NCBI GenBank assembly: GCA_964628905.1
Contig: CAZVNS010000010.1
Span: 1 to 57,747, forward strand
Length of the DNA stretch: 57,747 nucleotides
Source of the DNA: JAJPXC01 sp964628905
Lineage (GTDB): Bacteria > Bacteroidota > Bacteroidia > Bacteroidales > Muribaculaceae
Reading direction: 5' to 3'
Made by a program: the position numbers and the translations under genes. This document shows positions 51,084 through 57,747 of this stretch, piece by piece (within the stretch, counting starts at the first letter, position 1; every line of letters starts with the position of its first letter). The notes under the pieces were generated by a model that was not told where the DNA came from, searched no databases, and saw only the letters and a list, made by a program, of their open reading frames with translations.

Positions 51084-51225
51084 CCAAAGTGAATTACCCA
51101 TCTCCGTTATTTGAAGCGCCATGCGCCCCCGGTACGTCTGTGTCAACAGTGTGTACTTTTAGGGATATCGGCGGCAATTTCCGCTTATAACTTTGTGGCT
51201 GTAATCGTTAACTCAAATTATTGCC

Positions 51226-51582
51226 ATGAAGTATTTTACCATTGATGAGCTGTGCCGGTCGGATGCCGCCACGGCTCTGGGGATAGCCAATCGTCCCGAC
51301 CCAACACAAGTAGAAAATCTGACCCGATTAGTTGACCGCGTGCTCGACCCGGCCCGCGAACTGCTTGGCCGGCCCATCCACGTCAACAGCGGCCTGCGCT
51401 GTCCAAGGCTTAACAGCGCCGTAGGTGGCGCCGCTCGCTCCTACCACCTGCAGGGACGCGCCGCCGACCTCACCGTGGGCAACCCGCGGCTCAACCGCCC
51501 CCTTTACCGCATCCTTCAGTCGCTACCCCACACCGAGCTCCTCTGGGAGGGTGGCGGCCGCTGGATCCACGTCGCCCTCTAA
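51226..51582 (+). CDS. Peptidase M15 (endolysin-like D-Ala-D-Ala carboxypeptidase fold)
   Basis: 118 aa, no signal peptide. FTIDELCRSDAA start and the zinc site typical of M15A: SYHLQGRAADL (His73, Asp80) and RWIHVAL (His116), with NSGLRCPRLN (54-63). Such short cytoplasmic forms are most often phage endolysins or phage-derived genes in Bacteroidales. A candidate -7 box TAACTTTG lies at 51188-51195. It lies 780 nt after the terminase with Lrp in between, so it may be part of the same phage-derived remainder. Confidence 0.9.
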   Translation: MKYFTIDELCRSDAATALGIANRPDPTQVENLTRLVDRVLDPARELLGRPIHVNSGLRCPRLNSAVGGAARSYHLQGRAADLTVGNPRLNRPLYRILQSLPHTELLWEGGGRWIHVAL

Positions 51583-51827
51583 TGGTGGAATCTGTCAATC
51601 ATCATGTTGTAGAGGCGGATCCTGCTGCGTCCGATTAAAACTAAAATCGCGGCTAAGCCTTACGGCCTAAGCCGATTGACTCGCAGATCTACAGCGCGGA
51701 TTTCCGCAGGTTTAGTCGCTCCAACCCTGCGTAATCAATAAACATCAGGGAAACGCAGGAAATACCCCTCTATAATGGCTGTGTAACTCACTAATTAGTG
51801 GGTATATATACCGGTGTTTCAGCCTAA
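51583..51827. other. Intergenic region without a recognised gene
   Basis: Contains imperfect dyads: CGGCT...AGCCG around 51652-51675, and CCTGCGT (51726-51732) with ACGCAGG (51754-51760). No convincing coding frame, promoter or RNA gene. It may terminate the M15 and DMT-exporter transcripts, which converge here. Confidence 0.4.
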
Positions 51828-52796
51828 TTAAGGGTGGGTGTAGCCGTCGGCGGCGCAGCGCTGCTTCATGTTCTTGATGCGCGCGGCGGCGTCGGATTTG
51901 GCGGAGCGGCTGCGGCTCACTATCACTACCCCGGCAAATACCACCAACGTGGCTACAACACGGCCGGCGGTGAGCGAGTCCATACCGATGGCTATCGATA
52001 TCGATATTGCGATGATGGGCTGGGCGTAGGAGTACATGCTCACCAGCGTGGGGCGTATCAGCTTCTGCCCCAAGGGGATGAGGTAGTATGCCACGAATGT
52101 GGCCATGATGATCAGGTAGCTCAGCTCCCACAGCCACCGCGAGGGTAGGGCGGTGTAGTCGAGTGTCAGCACCTCGTCGTAGGCGAAGGGTGCCGACATC
52201 ACTGTCGAAAACAGGAATATCCACTTCATGAATGTCACCACCGTGTAGCGCTCAATCAGCGGGCGGAAAATGCCCAGGTACATGGCGAAAAACAGGGCGT
52301 TGCCCACCATCAACGCGATGCCTAAAGGCGAACTCTGCTGCACACCACCGGCGGTCTTCATGCCCATGATCAGATAGAGTACTCCGGCAAGCGACAGCAG
52401 CACTCCCCCGGCCTTCTTCACCGTGATGGGCTCGCGCACCGCCACGGCCGCAATGAACATCGTGTAGATGGGTGTGAGCGAGCTCATTATCGAGCTCTCC
52501 ATGGGGGTGATCAGCGGTATCGCCGCCAAAAACGACAGTTGCGTCAGGAAAAATCCCAACAGCGACGCCACGAATATCTTGGGCAAGTCGCGGCGTGCCA
52601 CCCTCTCGCCGGGCATCAGCAGCGACAGCAACCAGAATATCGCCCCGGCACCCACCGACCGCAGTAGGAAGATCCCCATCGGCGACAGATAGGTGCTCGA
52701 AGTCAGGCTCTTGCACACGATGATGTTGAAGCCGAATATCGAATATGCCAGGAAGCAGGCCAAATGTCCCAGCCAGCGGTTTTGCATCCAATTCAT
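51828..52796 (-). CDS. EamA/DMT-family exporter
   Basis: 322 aa, ten hydrophobic spans in two EamA repeats (about 8-140 and 160-290). GFNIIVCKSL, PMESSIMSSLTPIYTMFIAAVAVREPITVKK (end of repeat 1) and VSMYSYAQPIIAISISIAIGMDSLT (end of repeat 2) are typical, with the conserved Pro and Glu. Basic C-terminal tail. Likely exports amino acids or other small metabolites; substrate not readable. Monocistronic. Confidence 0.92.
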   Translation of the reverse strand: MNWMQNRWLGHLACFLAYSIFGFNIIVCKSLTSSTYLSPMGIFLLRSVGAGAIFWLLSLLMPGERVARRDLPKIFVASLLGFFLTQLSFLAAIPLITPMESSIMSSLTPIYTMFIAAVAVREPITVKKAGGVLLSLAGVLYLIMGMKTAGGVQQSSPLGIALMVGNALFFAMYLGIFRPLIERYTVVTFMKWIFLFSTVMSAPFAYDEVLTLDYTALPSRWLWELSYLIIMATFVAYYLIPLGQKLIRPTLVSMYSYAQPIIAISISIAIGMDSLTAGRVVATLVVFAGVVIVSRSRSAKSDAAARIKNMKQRCAADGYTHP

Positions 52797-52855
52797 ACCG
52801 CGAAATTACACATTATTTATCATAACAAACCATTATCACAAGTGGTGCCGTTGGG

Positions 52856-52924
52856 CGTAGCGCCCCTGTGCCGGGCGGTTTCGCCGCCGAGAGGCGCCCC
52901 CGCTGTCAAGGGGTGGGCGCTACG
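52856..52924. repeat. Nested palindrome containing the dispersed GC-rich element, copy 2
   Basis: Outer arms CGTAGCGCCC (52856-52865) and GGGCGCTACG (52915-52924) enclose an inner GGCGG-TTTCG-CCGCC hairpin (52874-52888). The 28-bp block 52866-52893 is nearly identical to 12279-12306. It lies between the DMT exporter and the lipoprotein gene, so it is in the shared upstream region of divergent genes. Confidence 0.7.
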
Positions 52925-53019
52925 AGGAGGCTTTTTGTTGCGGTTGCCCCTGATTTTCACCGGGCGGGATAAACTTTTTGGGCATAAGTTTGTCTAAATA
53001 TATAAAACGACAAGGCGCC

Positions 53020-53454
53020 ATGAAAGTTAAATTAGCCACAGCAGTTATCGCCGTTGCATCGCTCGGGTTGAGCAGCTGCGGCGGATGGATCTCCACCGAC
53101 ATCGGCGGTGGATATTATCCCAGCGACCCGATCTACACCGGTCCGGTACTCCCTCCCGTGCCTGATTACAATTCATTACCACCGGTGGTTGTCAACCCCG
53201 GCCCGGTGAATGGCGGCGGAGGCCCGGCACGCTCGCCCGGCAATGGCGGTGGCACCGGCAACCGCCCCAATGGGTCGACCCAGACCAACCCTCCCGGCAA
53301 CAATGACCCCTCGTTGGGTTCTGGCAAAGGCGGCGGCAATCCCGGCTCGTCGCGCCCCTCCTCCGGGTCTAACTCAGGTAAGGGGAGCCGTCCCATCTCC
53401 ACTCCCGCACAGCCCTCGGGCGGTTCCGGTTCCGGCGCCACCCGCACCCACTAA
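53020..53454 (+). CDS. Small low-complexity lipoprotein
   Basis: 144 aa from the ATG at 53020, chosen because it directly starts a lipoprotein signal (MKVKLATAVIAVASLGLSSC, Cys20); a longer frame from 52978 would run into the promoter box TAAGTTTG (52985-52992). The mature part starts GGWISTDIGGGYYPSDP and continues as a Pro/Gly/Asn/Ser-rich disordered tail with no fold. Such small lipoproteins are common on Bacteroidales envelopes. No family assigned. A strong terminator follows, interrupted at its end by an IS. Confidence 0.75.
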   Translation: MKVKLATAVIAVASLGLSSCGGWISTDIGGGYYPSDPIYTGPVLPPVPDYNSLPPVVVNPGPVNGGGGPARSPGNGGGTGNRPNGSTQTNPPGNNDPSLGSGKGGGNPGSSRPSSGSNSGKGSRPISTPAQPSGGSGSGATRTH

Positions 53455-53472
53455 TCCACACCCCAGCCACAT

Positions 53473-53514
53473 AAAAATAAAATCTCAGTTAAAGACAACT
53501 GAGATTTTATTTTT
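53473..53514. terminator. Bidirectional terminator, target of the IS insertion
   Basis: Stem of 18 bp: 53473-53490 (A-rich, ending CTCAGTT) with 53497-53514 (AACTGAG, then T-rich), loop AAAGAC. U-tracts occur in both directions. The IS1595-type element has inserted in the right-hand T-rich arm. Confidence 0.85.
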
Positions 53515-54496
53515 AGGTATAGGCGCTTAGACCGCACCGTCTAACTTGTTGTTTTGTAGTCTAATTGGTTGAGAACGCACCATTCTACGGATAAGCACAT
53601 CGAAGATTGTGTCCATATTTGACCTCCGATTGTATCGAAAATGGTACTCGTCAAGGTAGCCTTGCAGCTGTTCTTTAGAACAATGGTGGTGTATTCTGCG
53701 AAGCCATCCCTTGATATTCATGATGTGAATATGTATATCGGGAAAGTTGGATACATCATCAGACTTCCTTTGTTTTAGCTTGGGATAATCCGCTTTGATT
53801 GGTAAGTATCCATTCCATTCATCGGTAATGACTTCAGCATCTTTGGATATATGGTCATCAAACAGTGGCCTCAGTGATTTCGCGGAGGCATCGTCGATGA
53901 CTCGGGCATAGGCTCTGCCGACACCTTTGACTGGGAGTACCTCAAGAGCCACCTGAACCAGCTTCTTTTTTCCTTTGGAGCGTCCGCGCTTTTGCTCTTC
54001 TTCTCCTCCGACATAGAACTCGTCTACATGTACTTGACCCTTAAGCGGATACTGACAAGAACTTTTCATGGCTTGTTGAATCTTCCATTTGAAAGCCCAA
54101 CAAGTCTTTTGCCGCAACTCATATTCTTCGGATAATTCAAGTGAAGACATCCCTTTCTTCTTTGTGCTTATCTTAAACGCGATGTGAAACGCAATAAGCA
54201 ATGAGAACTTCAGTTTATCAAACATTGTGCCTGTAGTAGGGCTCTCATCGTATTTGCACCTCGTGCAGCGGCGTGAGTATGGCTTCTCGCCTTTGCAATA
54301 ATGTGTGTGTCCACATTTCTTGCAAGCGTAGCCATTCTCCCATTTGATGCCTGCGAGATATTTGTAACACTCGTCATCAGACACAAAACGTTGATAAAAC
54401 TTGATTGAGTTCACTCCCATGAATTTATCCCTTGGTTCCATGGTGCAAAGGTAGCACCTTTATTTGAATTTAGTGCGGCCTAAGCGCCTATACCTA
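53514..54496. mobile_element. Intact IS1595-type insertion sequence (983 bp)
   Basis: Terminal inverted repeats of 24 bp, 53514-53537 and 54473-54496, with one mismatch, starting TAGGTATAGGCGCTTAG. Flanked by a perfect 8-bp target duplication TTTATTTT (53506-53513 and 54497-54504), the size typical of IS1595. One complete transposase gene inside. Looks recent and possibly active. Confidence 0.93.
53527..54441 (-). CDS. IS1595-family transposase
   Basis: 304 aa. N-terminal zinc ribbon: CKKCGHTHYC (about 40-49) and CTRCKY (59-64). ISXO2-type DDE domain: VHVDEFYVGG (first Asp), VITDEWNGY (second Asp), then NIKGWLRRIHHHCSKEQLQGYLDEYHFRYNRR (Glu in YLDEYHFRYN). All catalytic residues are present. 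The frame's first seven residues may be an extension; the second Met (MGVNSIKFYQRF) is an alternative start. The gene's stop overlaps the left inverted repeat. Confidence 0.95.
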   Translation of the reverse strand: MEPRDKFMGVNSIKFYQRFVSDDECYKYLAGIKWENGYACKKCGHTHYCKGEKPYSRRCTRCKYDESPTTGTMFDKLKFSLLIAFHIAFKISTKKKGMSSLELSEEYELRQKTCWAFKWKIQQAMKSSCQYPLKGQVHVDEFYVGGEEEQKRGRSKGKKKLVQVALEVLPVKGVGRAYARVIDDASAKSLRPLFDDHISKDAEVITDEWNGYLPIKADYPKLKQRKSDDVSNFPDIHIHIMNIKGWLRRIHHHCSKEQLQGYLDEYHFRYNRRSNMDTIFDVLIRRMVRSQPIRLQNNKLDGAV

Positions 54497-54546
54497 TTTA
54501 TTTTTTCTAAAGTTGGATGTTCCTGTCTTTCATCAACTTTTTTGAT

Positions 54547-55008
54547 TCACCTTGTTGGAGAAAGCATGCATCCTGTTACCTGCCAATTCTCTCTTTTGCG
54601 GGAATCTCCATTTCCATGGTCATCATCCCCCCAAAATGTCAAAGTAACTGTGTAATTAGCCTCTTCCTCTACCCCCAAGGCATTTTTAGCCGTGACCGTT
54701 CCCTTAACTTTATAAACATTGTTGCCAAATTTCTCTACATCGGCACCGAAGAAGGGAAAGTCAGCTGTTTTTGGATAATTTAATTGTTTTTTAACCTCCT
54801 CGCGCGCAATTATTTGTGCTTGAACTTGAATGTCGCTCTCTTGACTATTATCTGATGATGAGCCATTTGAACTGTCACATTTTATCCAGAAGAAAACACC
54901 TATAATTATAAGAATTAAAATTCCAACACCTAAAGGAAGGGGGTTTTTAGGTGTATTTGGCTGATTAGCTTCATCCTTATTCTTGAATGGCTCAATGTAT
55001 TCGTACAT
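54547..55008 (-). CDS. Membrane-anchored accessory protein of unknown function
   Basis: 153 aa. One hydrophobic span at about 26-43 (PLGVGILILIIIGVFFWI) after a charged cytoplasmic start, then a Ser/Asn/Asp linker (46-60) and a compact external domain (62-153). The pattern VKKQLNYPKTADFPFF...YKVKGTVTAKNALGVEEEANYTVTL resembles small domains in phage or mobile-element lipoproteins ('LKxPxxAxFp ... vxgxVxAxNxFGa'). AT-rich compared with neighbours, next to the IS, so probably acquired. Its stop lies only about 40 nt from the IS target duplication. Confidence 0.75.
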   Translation of the reverse strand: MYEYIEPFKNKDEANQPNTPKNPLPLGVGILILIIIGVFFWIKCDSSNGSSSDNSQESDIQVQAQIIAREEVKKQLNYPKTADFPFFGADVEKFGNNVYKVKGTVTAKNALGVEEEANYTVTLTFWGDDDHGNGDSRKRENWQVTGCMLSPTR

Positions 55009-55411
55009 AGCAAATGAAAATTAATTAGTAGTGGTGCGATAAAAATCCAACCACTATGGATAATATATTAGTATTTAATAAAATACGAGAGAACATTGAT
55101 TTTTTGATTTGAAATTGATTTATTAGTCTTGTTGTTCACAGCAATAGTTCGTTAAAAATTTGACTTTTGGAAATATGCTGTAAAACATGTATAATTCTTT
55201 GAGATTCAGCAAAATAAGTGCTTGAAAAATTTGGCCAAGTCACAGATTTTTCGTAACTTTATAGGTGATAATCAAAGAGTTATGAATAAAATCAAGCCGC
55301 TTGACCAAGTAGGTTCGATTGTCGCCTCGGCGCTCAATCACACCGCAAAAGTACGAAAAAATTTGATTGGTATTATTAAGATTTACTTTGTCGCTATGTT
55401 GCGGGTGGGGT
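55009..55411. other. AT-rich intergenic region
   Basis: 403 bp with no convincing gene. The minus strand has a full -7 box TACTTTTG (55353-55346), which would give the accessory membrane protein gene a leader of about 330 nt. The AT-rich part (55009-55300) gives way to core-like composition near the MATE gene end. Confidence 0.4.
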
Positions 55412-56749
55412 CTATTTGCGGCGGAGCTGGTGGAAGATCATGGCGGCGGTGACGAGGGTGGCGAGGACGTCGCTCGCGGGGAACGACCACCATACGCCGT
55501 TGAGCCCCAGCATGCGGGGAAGCCACAGCAGGAATGGTATGAGGAATATCACCTGGCGCGTAAGGCTCAGGAATATCGATTTGCCGGCCTTTCCGATCGA
55601 CATGAAATAGTTGGTCGACACGATTTGAAATCCCACTACCCAGAACATCGTGAGCGACACCACCAGGGCGTTGGTGGTGACGGCTATCAGTGCGGCGTCG
55701 ACGGTGAAGGCCATGGCTATGAAATCAGGCAACAGCAGTCCGCCGAGGCATCCTAAGGTGCTAACAACGGTACCCACGGTCACGGCGAGCCAGAATGTGG
55801 CGCGGGCGCGGTCGATGCGCCCGGCGCCGTAGTTGTAGCCCACGATGGGCTGCATGCCCTGGCACATGCCCACGATGACCATGCAAAGCAGCGATGTGTA
55901 GGTGCTGAATATGCCGGCGGCTGCGATGGCGTTGTCGCCATACTGCGCCAGGGTGGTGTTGATGATGGCGTTGATGGCGCTTGAGGCGGCGTTGACCAGC
56001 GAGGGGGCGGCGCCGATTGATATGATGCTCAGCATCACGGGCCAGCGCAGGCGGTAGATGCCGCGGGTGAAGTGGAGGTTGGCCTGTGGGTTGAAGAAGT
56101 GGGCCATGACGAAAATGGCGGAGATGAGCATGGCGATGTCGGTGGCGATGGCCGCGCCGCGGATGCCCATGTCGAGGGCGAAGATGAAGATGGGGGCGAG
56201 CACCAGATTGGCGCCGGCACCGATGAGCATCGTCACCATGGCGCGCATGGGGTAGCCTGAGGCGCGCATCACGTTGTTGAAGCTGAACATTATGTTCATC
56301 ACCAGCATGCCGGGGAGTATCCACTGCATGAAGTCGCGGGCGTAGGGTATGGTGCGGTCCGAGGCGCCGAACATGCGCAATATCGGGTCGAGCCAGATGG
56401 CGAAGCCTGTAATATATAATGTGGCGACCAGGAGTATCATCACAAGGGTGTTGCCCAACACCAGGCTTGCCTGATGGCGGTCGCCGGCGCCAAGGTGGAT
56501 CGAGACGAGTGCTGCAGCGCCGGCGCCTACGAGCACGCCTAAGGCTGCCGAGAGGTTCATCACGGGGAAGGTGATGGTGAGTCCGGCTATGGCGTCGGAG
56601 CCCACGCCGCGCCCTATGAATACGCGGTCGATCACGTTATAGCCGCTCATCACCAGCGTGCCCACCACTGCGGGGAGGCTATAATGCCACAAAAGCCGCC
56701 CGATGGGGCGGCTTAGTAGATGTTGTAGCGATTGGCTCTGGGTAGCCAC
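55412..56749 (-). CDS. MATE family efflux transporter
   Basis: 445 aa, twelve hydrophobic spans in two six-span halves. MATE landmarks: LLWHYSLPAVVGTLVMSGYNVIDRVFIGRGVG at the start (split in helices 1-2), GAGAAALVSIHLGAGD near 78-93 and GMCQGMQPIVGYNYGAGR near 289-306. Exports drugs or cationic compounds using Na+ or H+. Starts 12 nt after the TPR membrane protein gene, so probably co-transcribed with it. Confidence 0.95.
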   Translation of the reverse strand: MATQSQSLQHLLSRPIGRLLWHYSLPAVVGTLVMSGYNVIDRVFIGRGVGSDAIAGLTITFPVMNLSAALGVLVGAGAAALVSIHLGAGDRHQASLVLGNTLVMILLVATLYITGFAIWLDPILRMFGASDRTIPYARDFMQWILPGMLVMNIMFSFNNVMRASGYPMRAMVTMLIGAGANLVLAPIFIFALDMGIRGAAIATDIAMLISAIFVMAHFFNPQANLHFTRGIYRLRWPVMLSIISIGAAPSLVNAASSAINAIINTTLAQYGDNAIAAAGIFSTYTSLLCMVIVGMCQGMQPIVGYNYGAGRIDRARATFWLAVTVGTVVSTLGCLGGLLLPDFIAMAFTVDAALIAVTTNALVVSLTMFWVVGFQIVSTNYFMSIGKAGKSIFLSLTRQVIFLIPFLLWLPRMLGLNGVWWSFPASDVLATLVTAAMIFHQLRRK

Positions 56750-56761
56750 GGTGAGTGGGGG

Positions 56762-57451
56762 TTACTTTGACTGCAGGCGTGCGATCTCGTAGTCGATGGC
56801 GTTGCCCTGAGCGTAGTCGGGATATGTGTTAGCAAGGCGCTCAAATGCTTCGAGGGCACCCTTTTTGTCGCCATTTGCCTCGAGCACTCGGGCTTGCTTT
56901 ACGATGAACATCGGGGTGTAGAGGGTGTTCTCTTTGGAGTACTTCTCGGCGTCCTGATATTTCACCAGTGCCTCGTCGAGCTTGCCCAGCTCCACCAGGC
57001 AGTCGCCCTGAAGCGAGTAGACGGCGGGGTCAACGACCTCTGAGCCCGTCTTGCTGTATTTCTCGAGCAGGTTGTAGGCATCCTGGGCCTTGCCCTGCTG
57101 ATAGAGGAGGCCTGCGGCCTTGACGGTGGCGAGGTTGCCGGCGTCGTAGCCTTCGGCGATCACTGCCTGATACCCGGCGATGATTGCGTTGGTGTCCAGG
57201 GGTATGGTGTCGGTGGGGTTGTGGGTGGCGACTTTCACGTCAAGCATGCCTCCGTCCACGTTGCCCTTCTCGATATGGGGCTGGCGATAGCCGTATAGAT
57301 AGGCGAGGATGCCGCCCAATACGATCACGATGCCGGCCACGGCCCACACGATGTATCGTTTGTTGTTCTGAAGATTCTGGCTCACGTTGGTGAGGGAGTC
57401 GTTGAGGTTGTCGACTGCGTTGTGAGTCTCTTGGTTTCCTTTCTTAGCCAT
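56762..57451 (-). CDS. TPR membrane protein (YfgM-like build)
   Basis: 229 aa. Short N-terminal coil (NAVDNLNDSLTNVSQNLQNNKRY), one transmembrane span at about 33-52, then TPR units in the periplasmic part (about 90-229; e.g. YSLQGDCLVELGKLDEALVKYQDAEKY, ARVLEANGDKKGALEAFERLANTYPDY). Layout resembles YfgM-type anchored TPR proteins that associate with the translocon and periplasmic chaperones, but identity is not certain. First gene of a two-gene unit with the MATE transporter. Confidence 0.85.
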   Translation of the reverse strand: MAKKGNQETHNAVDNLNDSLTNVSQNLQNNKRYIVWAVAGIVIVLGGILAYLYGYRQPHIEKGNVDGGMLDVKVATHNPTDTIPLDTNAIIAGYQAVIAEGYDAGNLATVKAAGLLYQQGKAQDAYNLLEKYSKTGSEVVDPAVYSLQGDCLVELGKLDEALVKYQDAEKYSKENTLYTPMFIVKQARVLEANGDKKGALEAFERLANTYPDYAQGNAIDYEIARLQSK

Positions 57452-57534
57452 ATTTGTAGTTACTTTTTTATTGCTTGTTGGTGATTGGAGTGCCCAATGC
57501 TGCGCACGTGCTTTCTATGGTGTTTTACGAGTTG

Positions 57535-57566
57535 CAAAGGTAATATATATTTGTCACATACCGAAA
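57535..57566 (-). promoter_or_regulatory. Promoter of the TPR-MATE unit
   Basis: Minus strand: TTTC (57566-57563), 20-nt spacer, TACCTTTG (57542-57535). Full -7 match. Leader of about 75 nt before the ATG at 57451. Confidence 0.6.
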
Positions 57567-57683
57567 TTTTACCTCAAAAAATACCGATTTCTCGTCTTTT
57601 TCACCTCTTTTTTATTTCTTAAAGGAGCTACTGTCTGCGACAAATATCCATAGTGTTGTACCCCATTTATCAGCGAAATTATG

Positions 57684-57691
57684 TATTTTTG
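57684..57691 (+). promoter_or_regulatory. Candidate -7 box for a divergent gene beyond the window
   Basis: TATTTTTG matches TAnnTTTG. It is followed by a small hairpin GTCCA...TGGAC (57701-57717). The gene it would serve is not in the window. Confidence 0.4.
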
Positions 57692-57747
57692 CACACTACT
57701 GTCCACTAAAAATGGACGGGATTAAAAATTAAATAAATTCGGTTCAC

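Noticed and set aside
46146..51582. Complete prophage
   Set aside because: No integrase, portal, capsid, tail, lysis cassette or att sites seen; only three phage-type genes with an Lrp gene among them.
55222..55452. Small open frame of 76 codons on the plus strand
   Set aside because: No similarity, overlaps the end of the MATE gene, and contains a promoter-like box for the other strand.

Overview
The window looks like a chromosome segment from a gut-type Bacteroidales, most likely Muribaculaceae. The evidence is the TTTG / TAnnTTTG promoters in front of many genes, a type III glutamine synthetase, a PorX-PorW pair of the type IX secretion system (T9SS), several secreted proteins with T9SS-like C-terminal tails, a SemiSWEET, and the overall gene content. 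The family assignment is an inference from style, not from a marker search.

Layout. (1) 1-9.7 kb, minus strand: a visibly AT-rich accessory island holding one tight five-gene operon. It encodes a vWA-like lipoprotein, a three-helix membrane protein, a tubulin/FtsZ-like protein, a large actin/Hsp70-fold (ASKHA) ATPase, and a degenerate ASKHA domain fused to coiled coil and TPR-like repeats. It is driven by a textbook promoter at 9628-9658 and is bounded by a dead ISL3-type transposase tail. This is the most unusual content of the window. (2) 10-12.2 kb: glutamine synthetase III. (3) 12.3-20 kb, minus: a beta-1,3-glucan-type cluster (GH16 with three repeated modules, GH128, two binding proteins), all with signal peptides and T9SS-like tails and without SusC/SusD. 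(4) 20.4-37.6 kb: housekeeping genes gapA, mscL-aroK-ald-rnhA (coupled), rnr, gyrB, polA, spmAB-lpxB (overlapping), glgB and an alkaline phosphatase. (5) 37.9-41.2 kb: SemiSWEET, tRNA-Glu(CTC), SRP RNA, tsaE-birA, DUF456 and DUF4919 genes. (6) 41.3-46 kb: porX and porW, T9SS control and machinery genes that plausibly serve the secreted cluster in region 3. (7) 46.1-51.6 kb: an isolated large terminase coupled to a large unknown protein, an Lrp/AsnC regulator and an endolysin-like M15 peptidase, without the rest of a phage. (8) 51.8-57.7 kb: DMT exporter, small Gly/Pro/Ser-rich lipoprotein, an intact IS1595-type element with 8-bp target duplication, an AT-rich membrane protein, a MATE transporter and a TPR membrane protein.

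Small-scale structure worth attention: nine TCGA tetramers spaced about 10 bp apart just upstream of the gyrB promoter; a 9-bp minisatellite next to gapA; in-frame 15-bp repeats in rnr; and two families of dispersed palindromic repeats, one copy of which is embedded in the coding sequence of porW. All coordinates and motif readings were made by eye; no homology search, folding or composition calculation was run.
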